64,000 nucleotides of DNA from Burkholderiaceae bacterium. GTDB taxonomy: Bacteria > Pseudomonadota > Gammaproteobacteria > Burkholderiales > Burkholderiaceae. The position numbers and the translations under genes were made by a program. Below are positions 25,238 through 35,880 of this stretch, piece after piece (position 1 is the first letter of the stretch; each line of letters starts with the position of its first letter). A model generated the notes under the pieces. The model had not been told where the DNA came from and did not search any database. It saw nothing but the letters and a program-made list of their open reading frames with translations. The stretch covers positions 248,001 through 312,000 of the forward strand of contig JAGTRK010000004.1 in the NCBI GenBank assembly GCA_018261955.1. Direction: 5' to 3'.

Positions 25238-27328
25238 TTAACTGATGCGCATACCCACTTCTGCCCCCGCTATTGGTTCGAGTATGTAAATACCTTTATT
25301 GCCCGAGCCATCCTTGTCTGAAGCCGCCAACACCATGCCTTCGGAAATGCCGAATTTCATTTTGCGCGGTGCGAGGTTGGCGACCAACACGGTCAATTTA
25401 CCCACCAAGTCTTCTGGCTGATACATGCTGGCAATGCCCGAAAAGACGTTGCGCGTCTTGCCTTCGCCCGCATCGAGGATCAGTTGCAAAAGTTTGGTCG
25501 AGCCTTCCACAGCCGTACAATCCAGAATTTTTGCGATGCGCAAATCGACTTTAACAAAGTCTTCAATGCCAATGCTCGGTGCAATCGGTTCAATATCGCG
25601 TGGCACTACCTGCACGGTATTCTCGGTGGCTTGCAAGGACTGTTTATTCGCATCCAACAATGCGGACACATGCGTCGGCTCAACACGGGTGAGCATGTGC
25701 TTGTACGCATTGATGGTGTTGACACTGCTCAATGGCACATCAAGATCCGCCCATGTTTGCGCGGGAATGTTGAGAAAAGCGTAAGCCTGCGCCGCCACCA
25801 CGGGCAACACGGGCGAGAGGTAAATGGTGAGGATGCGAAAGGCTTCCAAACACATGCTACACACACGATGCAACTCTTCATCTTTACCTTCTAATCGAGC
25901 CAGTTCCCATGGTTTGTTTTCGTCAATGAACACATTGACCGCATCGGTTTGCGCCATGATTTCGCGCATGGCTTTACCGTATTCACGCGCCTCATAAAAT
26001 TCGGCGATGGTTTTTTGAGCTGAACGCAATTGCACCAGCAATGAGTCGTTCATCGCCGCATCGTTGATTTTGCCCACAAAGCGTTTAGACAAAAAGCCCG
26101 AAGCGCGGCTGGCAATATTCACGTATTTACCCACCAAATCCGAGTTTACCCGCGCGACAAAATCGTCCAAGTTCAAATCCAAGTCTTCCATGCTCGCATT
26201 GAGTTTGGCAGCAAAATAATAACGCAGCCATTCAGGATTCATTTTGGTTTGAATATAGGATTCCGCAGTGATAAATGTGCCGCGCGACTTGCTCATTTTC
26301 GCACCATCGACCGTGAGAAAGCCATGCGCAAACACATTGGTGGGCGTGCGATAACCTGAAAACTTCAGCGTCGCAGGCCAAGTAAGGGTGTGAAATGCAA
26401 GAATGTCTTTACCGATGAAATGGTATTGTTCGGTCGTGGTGTCGGGTTTGACCCAATCGTTGAAATTCGTTTGAATGGCTTTGCCATCAAACGTCGTTTT
26501 CTTAACTTCCACCAAATTTTTAAAACTTGCATAGTAGCCAATCGGCGCATCCAACCATACATAAAAATATTTGTTCGGCGCGTTGGGAATCTCAAAGCCA
26601 AAATACGGTGCGTCACGAGAGATGTCTTTGTCTGCGAGTTTGTGCTCATCACCCTCACCGAGCCATTCGCGCATTTTATTGGTCGCTTCGGATTGTGCCA
26701 AGCCTTTGACCCAGTCGCGCAAAAACGCTTCGCAACGCGCATCCGACATCGCAAGGAAATAATGCATCGAGGTGCGAATTTCAGGCGTTGCGCCTGAGAT
26801 GGTGGAGTACGGTTTAATCAGTTCAGTCGCCGAATAGGTCGCACCACAGACTTCACAGTTGTCACCATATTGGTCTTGCGCATGGCATTTGGGACATTCG
26901 CCTTTAATGAATCGATCCGAGAGAAACATTTCTTTGACGGGGTCGTAATACTGTTCAATCTCACGCTCGGCAATCAAACCATTTTTGTACAAATTCAAAT
27001 ACATGGTCTCACACAACTCGCGGTTTTCATCCGAATCCGTCGAATAATAATTATCAAACGAAATATGAAAGGCATCGAAATCTCGTTTATGCTCGGCCCA
27101 CACGCGGTCAATCAATTGTTTCGGCGTTAAACCTTCTTTTTCCGCGCGCAACATCACGGGCGTGCCATGCGTGTCGTCCGCACCGACGTAATACACCTCG
27201 TGCCCTTGCGCGCGCATGAAGCGCACCCAAATATCGGTTTGAATGTATTCGACCAAATGCCCGATGTGGATTTGTCCATTGGCATAAGGCAGGGCAGAGG
27301 TGACTAAAATTTTACGTGGAGAATTCAT
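25238..27328 (-). CDS. metG: Methionine-tRNA ligase
   Basis: 696 residues, the long form with a C-terminal dimerisation domain. HIGH is at 21-24. The zinc knuckle cysteines are C145, C148, C158 and C161, which mark a group 1 enzyme. KMSKS is at 344-348, with the anticodon-binding helices after it. The EMAP-like tRNA-binding domain is near 590-696 ([22 protein letters not shown] in register). It charges initiator and elongator tRNA-Met. It is divergent from apbC/mrp. Confidence 0.98.
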   Translation of the reverse strand: MNSPRKILVTSALPYANGQIHIGHLVEYIQTDIWVRFMRAQGHEVYYVGADDTHGTPVMLRAEKEGLTPKQLIDRVWAEHKRDFDAFHISFDNYYSTDSDENRELCETMYLNLYKNGLIAEREIEQYYDPVKEMFLSDRFIKGECPKCHAQDQYGDNCEVCGATYSATELIKPYSTISGATPEIRTSMHYFLAMSDARCEAFLRDWVKGLAQSEATNKMREWLGEGDEHKLADKDISRDAPYFGFEIPNAPNKYFYVWLDAPIGYYASFKNLVEVKKTTFDGKAIQTNFNDWVKPDTTTEQYHFIGKDILAFHTLTWPATLKFSGYRTPTNVFAHGFLTVDGAKMSKSRGTFITAESYIQTKMNPEWLRYYFAAKLNASMEDLDLNLDDFVARVNSDLVGKYVNIASRASGFLSKRFVGKINDAAMNDSLLVQLRSAQKTIAEFYEAREYGKAMREIMAQTDAVNVFIDENKPWELARLEGKDEELHRVCSMCLEAFRILTIYLSPVLPVVAAQAYAFLNIPAQTWADLDVPLSSVNTINAYKHMLTRVEPTHVSALLDANKQSLQATENTVQVVPRDIEPIAPSIGIEDFVKVDLRIAKILDCTAVEGSTKLLQLILDAGEGKTRNVFSGIASMYQPEDLVGKLTVLVANLAPRKMKFGISEGMVLAASDKDGSGNKGIYILEPIAGAEVGMRIS

Positions 27329-27454
27329 ATGGGCTCAAATTGTGTTCAGTGCATGAAACCGTTGAACGGGGTAAAATGCGCTCTTGACGTTTTACCGCCA
27401 CGGTTGCTGGTTTTAATATCAAAACAGAGGCGAATTTTACCATAGGGCAAGACC

Positions 27455-28519
27455 ATGAATGATGCAGATTTACTCGCGCAATTGAACACCATCCCCGTAT
27501 TGAGCGGTTCAACAACCACTTTGGGGCAACTGCGGGCGATTAAAAGCGTCAAGGACAACATCGTCAACGTCATTTTGCCTTTGGCGTGTGCCAGTACACA
27601 CAATGATTTGCGTGTGCGGATGCAGGCGGTGGCGGATGTGCCCTTGCACATCGATATTCAAACCCAAATCCATGCGCACATCGCACAGGCAGGCGTGACT
27701 GTTGCGCCCAATGTCAAAAATGTGATTGCGATTGCTTCGGGCAAAGGTGGCGTGGGCAAAAGCACCACGGCAGTCAACATCGCGTTGGCACTGGCACACG
27801 AAGGTGCGCGCGTGGGGATATTGGATGCGGATATTTATGGGCCTTCGATGCCAACCTTGTTGAATCTATCAGGCAAACCCGAACTCAATGCACAGGAATT
27901 GATGGTGCCGCACACGCAACACGGTGTGCAAGTCAATTCGATTGGCTTTCTGATTGACAACGACAACCCAGTCGCGTGGCGCGGCGCGATGGTCTCGCAA
28001 GCGTTGCAGCAATTGTTTTACCAAACCGCATGGACGGATTTGGATTACCTCATCGTCGATATGCCACCAGGTACGGGCGATATTCAACTGACCTTGAGCC
28101 AAAAAATCCCTGTCACAGGCGCAGTGATTGTGACCACGCCACAGGACTTGGCACTGATGGATGCACGCAAAGGTTTGGCAATGTTTGAAAAAACCCACAT
28201 ACCCGTGCTCGGCATTGTCGAGAATATGGCATTGCACACATGCTCGAACTGTGGGCACGAAGAAGAAATTTTCGGTGGAGGCAAACTCGGCGGCGCGCAC
28301 AAAATGAGCGCGGATTTTAATGTGCCGTTATTGGGACAACTGCCTTTGGCGATGGACATTCGCGTGCAAGCCGATGCGGGCAAACCGACCGTGGCGGACA
28401 CTCCAAACAGCACGCACGCACAGCATTATCGTAGCATTGCGCGACAGTTGGCACTCACTTTGGCGATGCGCCCACGCGATTTGAGCCATAAAATCAAGGT
28501 CACCACCACAAGTCAATAG
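27455..28519 (+). CDS. apbC: Iron-sulfur carrier protein ApbC/Mrp
   Basis: 354 residues. It is a P-loop scaffold or carrier that delivers Fe-S clusters. The N-terminal DUF59-like part is at 1-80, and the deviant Walker A SGKGGVGKST is at 95-104. PPGTGDIQL follows, and the cluster-binding pair C263 and C266 is in CSNC. It is divergent from metG, a very common arrangement in proteobacteria. Its last 20 nt overlap the end of a convergent DUF599-like gene. Confidence 0.96.
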   Translation: MNDADLLAQLNTIPVLSGSTTTLGQLRAIKSVKDNIVNVILPLACASTHNDLRVRMQAVADVPLHIDIQTQIHAHIAQAGVTVAPNVKNVIAIASGKGGVGKSTTAVNIALALAHEGARVGILDADIYGPSMPTLLNLSGKPELNAQELMVPHTQHGVQVNSIGFLIDNDNPVAWRGAMVSQALQQLFYQTAWTDLDYLIVDMPPGTGDIQLTLSQKIPVTGAVIVTTPQDLALMDARKGLAMFEKTHIPVLGIVENMALHTCSNCGHEEEIFGGGKLGGAHKMSADFNVPLLGQLPLAMDIRVQADAGKPTVADTPNSTHAQHYRSIARQLALTLAMRPRDLSHKIKVTTTSQ

Positions 28520-28889
28520 CCGCCACCGCCAAAGCCAAGATAAACAAGCCCGCAGAACCGCGAATTAAATTCAACGCGTGGCGCAGGCGATTGGCAGAGA
28601 TTTTAAAATGCACATGCTTGAACTGAGTCTGAAAACTCAAACGTGCCAAAAAACTAATCGAAATCGCGGAACAGGTTGCGCTTAAAACCAACGCCGCAAT
28701 TGATACGAGAATCCAGCGGCTGTTCTGAGAATGCGCCGTTGCCAACGCCCCCATCAATGCAATCAATGCCACCGAAGCCAATATGCTCGCTGACATAATC
28801 GCATTGCGGATGGTTTGCACCACGGTGATTTGACCTTGATTTTGTTGGCTGACGTGTGCCAACCATTGTTCGATTTCTGAATTTTTCAT
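28500..28889 (-). CDS. DUF599-like membrane protein
   Basis: 129 residues. VQTIRNAIMSASILASVALIALMG (positions about 24-47) matches the best-conserved segment of DUF599 proteins, namely a short RN-containing turn followed by a membrane helix. Two more hydrophobic segments are at 61-80 and 107-127. It is shorter than typical DUF599 proteins (about 230 residues). The 3' end overlaps apbC by 20 nt tail to tail. The function of the family is unknown. Confidence 0.7.
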   Translation of the reverse strand: MKNSEIEQWLAHVSQQNQGQITVVQTIRNAIMSASILASVALIALMGALATAHSQNSRWILVSIAALVLSATCSAISISFLARLSFQTQFKHVHFKISANRLRHALNLIRGSAGLFILALAVAAIDLWW

Positions 28890-28918
28890 GGCATGATGAG
28901 TAACGGAAAACCGCTATT

Positions 28919-29794
28919 TTACGCCCATTGCGGTAAGAATTTGGTCAAATAAAACAAACAAAAAATCGATGCCATCGCCAATCCGATACCCACGACATTC
29001 ACGCGTGAGATTTTTTCACGAAAAGCCCACGCGCCGACCAGCGTGCCCAAAGCAATCACGCCCATATTCATGCCCGCAAACACCAAGGTCGGATTGTCCT
29101 TGAACACTTGATGCGCACGCACATAAAACAAAATATTGCCAAAGTTCAAAACCCCAAGCACGATGCCTGCAAGCAGGTTTTTGAGTTGCCACTTCGTGCG
29201 TTTAAACAACAAATACGCGAACATCAACAAACCTGCCAGTACAAAAACCACGAATAAATTGCCCGCAAATGCGGTTTTATCCAACTTTGCCAACTGCTTG
29301 AATAAAATATCAATCACGCCATAGCCCAACCAAACACCGAGCAACGCAGTGACGACCCCTTTACCGTTTGACGAAAATGTTTTGCTTGCGGGTTTATAAA
29401 GCAAGCACAATAAAGCCACAAACGCCAACACCACGCCCAAACCGCGCGCAGGCGTGAGCATCTCACCAAAGAACACCAACGCCCACACAATCGGGATAAA
29501 CAGCGACAGTCGCTGCGCCGCATCTGATTTGACAATGCCTGCACGCTCCACCGCGCGCGCCATCATGATAAACACCACGGGCAATAAAATCCCCAATGCC
29601 ATGAATATCGGTGCGGAGGCGGCGTACTCGCTCACACTTTTTATGTTGGGCTGGAGCACAAACCACGTCATCAAAGTCGCAACGATGTAATTAACTGCAA
29701 TTGCCTGCGCAATTTGAATCTGATTTTTGCGCGAGATTTTTAAAAAAACCGACACCGCGACACTGCACAACACCGCAAAAATTAAATACGTCAT
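28919..29794 (-). CDS. EamA/DMT-superfamily transporter
   Basis: 291 residues, ten hydrophobic segments in two five-helix repeats, which is the drug/metabolite transporter plan. The second half has GMNMGVIALGTLVGAWAFREKIS, the typical EamA end. The substrate cannot be read. It sits 29 nt upstream (in transcription order) of the DUF599-like gene on the same strand. Confidence 0.85.
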   Translation of the reverse strand: MTYLIFAVLCSVAVSVFLKISRKNQIQIAQAIAVNYIVATLMTWFVLQPNIKSVSEYAASAPIFMALGILLPVVFIMMARAVERAGIVKSDAAQRLSLFIPIVWALVFFGEMLTPARGLGVVLAFVALLCLLYKPASKTFSSNGKGVVTALLGVWLGYGVIDILFKQLAKLDKTAFAGNLFVVFVLAGLLMFAYLLFKRTKWQLKNLLAGIVLGVLNFGNILFYVRAHQVFKDNPTLVFAGMNMGVIALGTLVGAWAFREKISRVNVVGIGLAMASIFCLFYLTKFLPQWA

Positions 29795-29930
29795 TATTTA
29801 TCCTATTGTTTCGTTAACTGCTTAGGTGAGTTTTTAGTCTTCCGTGGGTGGCCTGTCCCCACAAAAATTGCACTGAAATTTCACTGATAAACTCATCGGC
29901 GCATCCTACCGAAAAAAGCAAGCGTCGGCA

Positions 29931-29968
29931 AATAAAAAACCCCAAACGATGGGCTTCGCTTGGGGTTT
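29931..29968 (-). terminator. Terminator of ychF
   Basis: Stem AAACCCCAA/TTGGGGTTT with an inner hairpin, followed on the minus strand by TTTTTTATTT. It lies 76 nt past the ychF stop. Confidence 0.8.
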
Positions 29969-30044
29969 GTTTCTATCTGTGCTCAACGTCACTGAACTGC
30001 GCCCAACTTCAACAGACTTCAGGCTTTTTAAAAACCATCATCAT

Positions 30045-31136
30045 TTATACGTTAAACAAGAAATTCAAAACATCGCCATCTTTAACCACATATTCTTTGC
30101 CCTCGGCGCGCATTTTGCCCGCCTCTTTCGCGCCCGCCTCGCCTTTGAATTGGATGAAGTCCTCATACGCAATGGTTTGTGCGCGAATAAAGCCGCGTTC
30201 AAAATCGGTGTGAATCACGCCCGCCGCTTGCGGCGCGGTGTCGCCAATGTGGATGGTCCACGCACGCACTTCTTTCACACCTGCGGTGAAGTAGGTTTGC
30301 AACCCGAGCAATTTATAGCCAGCACGAATCACGCGGTTCAACCCCGGTTCGTCCATGCCCATATCGGTCAAGAACATTTCTTTTTCATCGTCATCCAAAC
30401 CTGCAATTTCGGCTTCAATCGCCGCACACACCGCAACCACGGGAGAGTTTTCTTTGGCAGCGTATTCTTGTACCGCTTGCAAATGTGGGTTATGTTCCAA
30501 ACCATGCTCTAAAATATTCGCCACATACATGGTCGGTTTGGCAGTGATGAAGCAATACGGCTTAATCATCGCCAATTCATCCGCGTCTAAATTCGCATTG
30601 CGAATGGCTTTGGCTTCGTTGAGCACAGGCAAGATTTTTTCTAAAATCGCCACCAACTTTATCGCGTCTTTGTCGCCTGCGCGGGCGATTTTTTGTTGAC
30701 GCAACAAGGCTTTTTCAGCTGTCCCCAAATCTGCCAAGGCCAATTCAGTATTGATGACTTCAATGTCGGAAATCGGGTCAATTTTACCCGCGACGTGAAT
30801 CACGTTGTCATCATCAAAACAGCGCACCACATGCGCAATCGCATCGGTCTCACGAATATTGGCGAGGAATTGATTGCCCAAACCTTCGCCTTTGGATGCA
30901 CCTGCGACCAGACCCGCGATGTCGACAAACTCAACCGTGGCAAACTGCATGCGTTGCGGTTTGACAATTTCAGCGAGCGCGTCCATGCGCGCATCGGGCA
31001 CTTCGACCATGCCGACATTTGGCTCAATGGTGCAAAACGGGTAGTTTTCGGCTGCAATGCCTGCCTTGGTCAATGCGTTAAAAAGGGTGGATTTGCCGAC
31101 GTTGGGTAAACCGACGATGCCGCAGCGTAGTGTCAT
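30045..31136 (-). CDS. ychF: Redox-regulated ATPase YchF
   Basis: 363 residues. It is an Obg-family P-loop protein that hydrolyses ATP rather than GTP and binds ribosomes. [15 protein letters not shown] is at 9-23. The altered G4 region ([20 protein letters not shown] in register) lacks NKxD and has the YchF pattern. A coiled-coil arm and a C-terminal TGS domain with [18 protein letters not shown] follow. Length and end are standard. It stands alone with its terminator. Confidence 0.97.
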   Translation of the reverse strand: MTLRCGIVGLPNVGKSTLFNALTKAGIAAENYPFCTIEPNVGMVEVPDARMDALAEIVKPQRMQFATVEFVDIAGLVAGASKGEGLGNQFLANIRETDAIAHVVRCFDDDNVIHVAGKIDPISDIEVINTELALADLGTAEKALLRQQKIARAGDKDAIKLVAILEKILPVLNEAKAIRNANLDADELAMIKPYCFITAKPTMYVANILEHGLEHNPHLQAVQEYAAKENSPVVAVCAAIEAEIAGLDDDEKEMFLTDMGMDEPGLNRVIRAGYKLLGLQTYFTAGVKEVRAWTIHIGDTAPQAAGVIHTDFERGFIRAQTIAYEDFIQFKGEAGAKEAGKMRAEGKEYVVKDGDVLNFLFNV

Positions 31137-31171
31137 GGTAGATATTCCGAAAAGTTAAGCGGTGAATGCAA

Positions 31172-31196
31172 CAAAGCCGTCATTATAACGGCTTTG
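31172..31196 (-). terminator. Probable terminator of the efflux operon
   Basis: The stem CAAAGCCGT/ACGGCTTTG is perfect over 9 bp with a 7-nt loop. It lies 18 nt past the stop of the last gene. The following minus-strand TTGCATTC is only moderately T-rich. Confidence 0.5.
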
Positions 31197-31213
31197 GCTG
31201 TGTTTTACGATTT

Positions 31214-31450
31214 TTAAAGCGTCGGGTTATTGTGCGCGTGGTAACGCTTGGCCAAAATCAACCAGTCCACCTGCGCCACCACCGCGCCGATCAGGGCATA
31301 CAAGGCAATGCTTTTGTACGATAACTGACCGTCACTAAAAATTTGGATGGCGGCAATCACCCCAGCAACCGACAATGCGGTGGACAATAAATACAAAAAA
31401 CGTCCACGCGCTTTGAGTTTTTCAAACCGAGCGATGTGCGCAGGTTTCAT
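31214..31450 (-). CDS. Small two-helix membrane protein coupled to emrB
   Basis: 78 residues from the ATG whose first base is the last base of the emrB stop codon (TGATG), so translation is coupled. Two hydrophobic segments are at about 19-38 and 47-66 (SIALYALIGAVVAQVDWLIL), with charged ends (FEKLKARGR, KRYHAHN). I know of no family. The position suggests a small accessory or stabilising partner of the EmrB pump, but that is inference only. Confidence 0.65.
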   Translation of the reverse strand: MKPAHIARFEKLKARGRFLYLLSTALSVAGVIAAIQIFSDGQLSYKSIALYALIGAVVAQVDWLILAKRYHAHNNPTL

Positions 31451-33036
31451 CAATGCCCTCCAGTAGCCGCCGCACCTTTGACAGGTTTGGCAAAAAAAGT
31501 CAAAGCAATCATACCCACAAACAAAACTGCCGTCAAATACAAGACATCGAGGGTCGCCTGTGTCGCCGCTTGTTGTGAAATCAATCCATCCAATAGTGTC
31601 AATCGTTGAGGCGCACTCATACCGGCACTGCCGAGTTTTACCATAAACTGCTCGTACATCGGATTACCGGGAATCGCCACCTCGGTCAAGCGCGCATGGT
31701 GAAAACTCGTGCGTCGTGACCAAATGGTGACAAACACTGCCGTACCAATCGCGCCACCCAAGGTGCGCAAAAAATTCGACAAGCCCGCCGCACTGGTGAT
31801 TTCTTCACCTTCCAAGCCGTCCATAATTAACGAGCCCAATGGAATAAAGAAAAACGGTATGCCCATGCCAAATAAAAACCGCGTCAGCATGATGTGCGTG
31901 ATGGTTGAATCAGGTGTGAGCAAACTCGAATACCATGCGCCAAATGCAAACAAGGCAAACCCCGTGGCAATCAAATAGCGCAAATCGACCTTGTGCATAT
32001 TCATACCAATCACAGGCGAGAAAAACAAAGCAAACATGGCCACAGGCGCGACCGCAATCCCCGAGTGAAACGCGTCATAGCCCATCACTGTTTGCAGCCA
32101 CAGAGGTATGACCACCATATTGCCAAAAAACATGGTAAAACCGATGGTTTGCATCGATGTGCCCAATGTGAAATTGCGACTGCGCAACAAATGCAAATCC
32201 ACCACGGGGTGCTTTTCAAACCATTCCCAAATCACCATCAAGACCAAGCCAATCACTGCCATCACGGTCAAAACCACCACTTCGGTAGATTCATACCAGC
32301 CCAAATCATTGGCATGCTCCAACATATATTGCAACGAGCCCACGCCCAAGACCAACAACGACAAACCGACATAATCAATCGGCTGACGTGTAATCGGGGT
32401 CTCACGCCCTTTGAGCAAGGTGTAAATCGAGAACGCGCAAAACAATCCAATCGGTACATTGATATAAAAAATCCACGGCCAAGAGTAATTTTCGGTCAGG
32501 TAGCCGCCCAAAACGGGCCCCATCACGGGCGCAATCACCACCGCCATCGCAAAAAACGCCATCGCCATGCCGCGTTTGTGCGCAGGATAACTGTTCATCA
32601 TAATCGATTGACCGAGCGGCACCATCGGCCCTGAAACGAAACCTTGCATCAAACGAAAAAACACCAGTGTGTTGTAATTGGGCGCAAGCGCGCACAGCAC
32701 CGAAAACACTGTGAACAGCAACACCGATAGGATGATCAAGCGCACTTCGCCTATTTGACGCGACAGCCAACCCGTCAACGGCACGGCAATCGCGGCGGCC
32801 AATGAGTACGAGCTGATAATCGAAGTGCCTTCACGCGCCGACACGCCCATCGAGCCCGCAATTGTCGGCACGGCAACATTCGCAATCGTGGTGTCTAAAA
32901 CCTCCATAAACGTCGACAACGAGGTTGCGAGGGTGAGCATGACCAAAGCCGCGCCCGCAAGCGGTTTGAGCGAATGTTCGTCCTCAACCACCTCAGGCGC
33001 GGTTGTGGTGTTTCGTGTGTCGTGGGTTTGCCCCAT
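31450..33036 (-). CDS. emrB: MFS multidrug exporter, DHA2 (EmrB) family
   Basis: 528 residues with 14 membrane segments. It is the proton-driven inner-membrane pump of an EmrAB-type tripartite system. FMEVLDTTIANVAVPTIAGSMG near 42-62 is motif D1 of the 14-helix family, LSRQIGEVRLI is motif A, and GPVLGGYLTENYSWPWIFYINVPIG is motif C and beyond. It is preceded by emrA and followed by a coupled small membrane protein. Confidence 0.95.
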   Translation of the reverse strand: MGQTHDTRNTTTAPEVVEDEHSLKPLAGAALVMLTLATSLSTFMEVLDTTIANVAVPTIAGSMGVSAREGTSIISSYSLAAAIAVPLTGWLSRQIGEVRLIILSVLLFTVFSVLCALAPNYNTLVFFRLMQGFVSGPMVPLGQSIMMNSYPAHKRGMAMAFFAMAVVIAPVMGPVLGGYLTENYSWPWIFYINVPIGLFCAFSIYTLLKGRETPITRQPIDYVGLSLLVLGVGSLQYMLEHANDLGWYESTEVVVLTVMAVIGLVLMVIWEWFEKHPVVDLHLLRSRNFTLGTSMQTIGFTMFFGNMVVIPLWLQTVMGYDAFHSGIAVAPVAMFALFFSPVIGMNMHKVDLRYLIATGFALFAFGAWYSSLLTPDSTITHIMLTRFLFGMGIPFFFIPLGSLIMDGLEGEEITSAAGLSNFLRTLGGAIGTAVFVTIWSRRTSFHHARLTEVAIPGNPMYEQFMVKLGSAGMSAPQRLTLLDGLISQQAATQATLDVLYLTAVLFVGMIALTFFAKPVKGAAATGGH

Positions 33037-33182
33037 GGTGTATCCTGTGTGAAATCAGTGGCGATTGCGCGCGATATTTGATGAGTAACGCAATCCATAC
33101 CGCATCGATTCAATTGACATTCATCAAATTAACATCCAGCGAATGGCTACGCGATGACGGCAAAATGGTTTTAAGTGGTGAA

Positions 33183-34373
33183 TCAATGCAAATTGGCGTT
33201 GATAATTTTGTCTGCTTCGCGGTTGGCTTCTTCTTCATCCTGCGCATAAACGTTGGTGGTGAGATTGGACAGGCCATCACTGCCAGCCACCGTACCCAAT
33301 ACCGCGCCATTGCGTTGGTGGGTGTTGACATTGGCAATCATCGACATCCCGACGCGTAAAGGATGCGCTTTGAGTTCTTCGGCATTCAGTTGAATGCGCA
33401 CAGGAATGCGCTGAACGATTTTAATCCAGTTGCCCGTCGCGTTTTGCGCGGGCAATACAGAAAAAGCAGAGCCTGTACCGATGCCAATCCCTTGCACCGT
33501 ACCTTTGAATTTAACCCCACTGCCAAATACATCCGATGTCAGCTCAACGGGTTGCCCCACACGTAAATTCGCCAACTGGGTTTCTTTGAAATTCGCTTCT
33601 ACCCACAATTGATTGGCAGCCACAATGCTCATCAGTGGCACACCTTGTGAAATTTGCTGACCGACTTGAACATTGCGTTTGGCAATCACGCCATCGGTTG
33701 GCGCGAGCACGGCCAACCGTTTGCTGTTGATGTACGCGCTGCGAAAAGCCGCTTTGGCGGCCTCAATCGCAGGGTGATTTTGCGTGGTCGTACCTGCAAC
33801 TTGCGCACCTGCGGATTTATTTTGCTCCATCGTGGTTTTTTGCGCGGCGAGGGCTTGATTCAGCGCATTCACCGCTTGATCGTATTCTTCGCGGCTGACC
33901 GCACCTGTTTTGACCAAGACCGCGCGGCGATTGACTGCGTCTTGAGCCGTTTTAACCGCGGAATTCGCTTGCACCATTTGCGCACGGGTCACGCTAACGG
34001 TATTGAATACATTTTGAATTTGGCGTGTGGCATTTGCCAATTGTGCTTGCGCCTGCGCCAATGCCACTTGCGCATCGGTCGGGTTGAGTTTGACCAACAC
34101 ATCGCCTGCTTTAACCACTTGGTTTTCTTCTGCCAAAATCGCCTCAACCGTACCAACAGTCTGTGCATTAACCACCACCATACTGCCTGCAACATAGGCA
34201 TTTTCAGTTTCCTCATGATAACGCGCAATAAAAAACCAGTACAACGCCCACAGCAAGCCAATCAGTAAAAAGATGCCAATTGCAATGCTCATACGTTTTT
34301 TACGCTGGCTTGATTTTTGCGCATCGATGATATCCTGTTCTTGCGTCATGTTTGGGGCTTCAATTGTGCTCAT
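33183..34373 (-). CDS. emrA: HlyD/EmrA-type membrane fusion protein
   Basis: 396 residues. It spans the periplasm between EmrB and the outer-membrane channel. A cytoplasmic tail of about 28 residues leads to one membrane helix (IAIGIFLLIGLLWALYWFFI). The lipoyl-like half motif follows (VVNAQTVGTVEAILAEENQVVKAGDVLVKL in register), then a long coiled-coil hairpin at about 105-195 and beta-barrel strands (GQQISQGVPLMSIV). It lies between the OMF and emrB genes. Confidence 0.94.
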   Translation of the reverse strand: MSTIEAPNMTQEQDIIDAQKSSQRKKRMSIAIGIFLLIGLLWALYWFFIARYHEETENAYVAGSMVVVNAQTVGTVEAILAEENQVVKAGDVLVKLNPTDAQVALAQAQAQLANATRQIQNVFNTVSVTRAQMVQANSAVKTAQDAVNRRAVLVKTGAVSREEYDQAVNALNQALAAQKTTMEQNKSAGAQVAGTTTQNHPAIEAAKAAFRSAYINSKRLAVLAPTDGVIAKRNVQVGQQISQGVPLMSIVAANQLWVEANFKETQLANLRVGQPVELTSDVFGSGVKFKGTVQGIGIGTGSAFSVLPAQNATGNWIKIVQRIPVRIQLNAEELKAHPLRVGMSMIANVNTHQRNGAVLGTVAGSDGLSNLTTNVYAQDEEEANREADKIINANLH

Positions 34374-34454
34374 GTTGTTCCTTATATTCTTGTGTTCTTG
34401 TGATTTTTTGCGTTGATTCGTTGATGCTGTGCTAAGTTCAATCAGCGACGCTCA

Positions 34455-35873
34455 TCATTTATCCGTTAATTTATCCGTGATTAAGTCTGAGAACTCAGTT
34501 CCCAAACTGCTCGCCAATCGCGCCTCTTGTGCACGACGCATGGCGTAACCCATCACCAGTGCGTCTTGCTCACGCAAGGTTGCGGTTTGGTACATCAAAC
34601 TTTCCATTTGCGGACTCATGCCCGCCCGATAACGTTGCGCGGATAAATCCGTCAGTGTTTGGCTGTCTTTGACCATCCGCGCTTGCGCCGTCAAATAAGC
34701 CTGCGCTTGGCGGTATTGTGCCAATTGCTGATGCGCATCCGATACCGCTTGAAACACGGTTTGATTGTATTGTGCAATGGTGTTGTCCAATTGCGCCTGT
34801 TGTTGACGCAACTTAAAATCCAAAATATCTTGCAGATTGAGCAATTGCAAAGCGGTGGACAAGCCAATATTGATGTTCGGATAAAACTCTGCTTTGACCG
34901 CATTGACCTGCTCGGTCGATGCGACGATGTATTCACGCGCGGCGGCGATATCGGGGCGCGTACCGAGAATTTGCGCAGGGATTTCCTGCGGAAGATTAAG
35001 GGTTTGCCAAGTCGACTCTGGCAAAAACTCTGCCAACTGCTCAGGCGTTTGTCCAATCAATGCGGCCAGTTGCGCCCGCGCCACGGCTTTTTGTGCCATC
35101 AGCGATTGCTTGAGTTGCGCCAATTGTGCCAAGGTCATATCCACTTGCACGCTGTTTTGCGTGGGTTGCAAACCTGCCTGCTCACGCTCTAACCAACGTT
35201 GACGCAGCGTGGTCTGTGTGGCGATTTGCTTGTCAACGATATTAGCGCGCTCGGTAAACGCCATGATTTGCGCGTGTAAACCGACAATGTTGGCAATCAC
35301 CCCTTGACGCGCCGCTTCGTATTCCAAAGTTTGTGCTCGGCTCAGACCCAAGGCCGCACCATACAATGCGCGGTTGTGCCCCCATAAATCCAAATCCCAC
35401 GAAATTCCCGCGCTGATGTTGGTCAAAGCGATCAATTGATCCGCTGGGTTGGTTGGAATGCCACGACTGCTCAAGGCCGCTTGAGTTTGTGGTGTCGCAC
35501 CATTGATGCGGGTGTTGAAAAACTCCTGCCCCGTCCAATCGACTTTGACTTGCCCCATTGGATATGAGAGTTTGCGCACCGCGTCGGCAGCATTTTGCGA
35601 GGCATCAATCCGTGTCGCCAAAACTTTTAAACTCGGACCGTCGCGCATCGCTTGCTCAATGAGCGTGTTTAAAGTGGGGCTGTTGTACTGTGTCCACCAG
35701 CCTTGCTGTGGCCATTGCGCCAAAGTTTTCCCCGATGCCTCAGGCAAATTCAAGCGAACGTTGTCGACTTGAGCGAGCGTTTCATGCTTGCCCGTCACAA
35801 CCGCGCAGGCACACAGCGTGCTCACTGCCAACGACCATACGCCGATGCGAAATGCTTTTGAATAAAACGTCAT
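34455..35873 (-). CDS. Outer-membrane efflux lipoprotein (NodT/OMF family)
   Basis: 472 residues from the ATG at 35873 (MTFYSKAFRIGVWSL). A longer frame to 35978 overlaps the regulator and gives no export signal. The signal peptide ends in a lipobox with C23 (LCAC). The protein then shows the OMF pattern of two homologous halves rich in Ala and Gln, with long coiled-coil segments and the central GTRPDIAAAREYI. It forms the exit duct for EmrAB. It lies directly after the ArsR gene. Confidence 0.93.
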   Translation of the reverse strand: MTFYSKAFRIGVWSLAVSTLCACAVVTGKHETLAQVDNVRLNLPEASGKTLAQWPQQGWWTQYNSPTLNTLIEQAMRDGPSLKVLATRIDASQNAADAVRKLSYPMGQVKVDWTGQEFFNTRINGATPQTQAALSSRGIPTNPADQLIALTNISAGISWDLDLWGHNRALYGAALGLSRAQTLEYEAARQGVIANIVGLHAQIMAFTERANIVDKQIATQTTLRQRWLEREQAGLQPTQNSVQVDMTLAQLAQLKQSLMAQKAVARAQLAALIGQTPEQLAEFLPESTWQTLNLPQEIPAQILGTRPDIAAAREYIVASTEQVNAVKAEFYPNINIGLSTALQLLNLQDILDFKLRQQQAQLDNTIAQYNQTVFQAVSDAHQQLAQYRQAQAYLTAQARMVKDSQTLTDLSAQRYRAGMSPQMESLMYQTATLREQDALVMGYAMRRAQEARLASSLGTEFSDLITDKLTDK

Positions 35874-35880
35874 AAACACC

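Noticed and set aside
32000-32640. Plus-strand frame of 213 codons inside emrB
   Set aside because: It is His/Gln-rich because it mirrors membrane-helix codons of emrB on the opposite strand. It has no family and no start signal.
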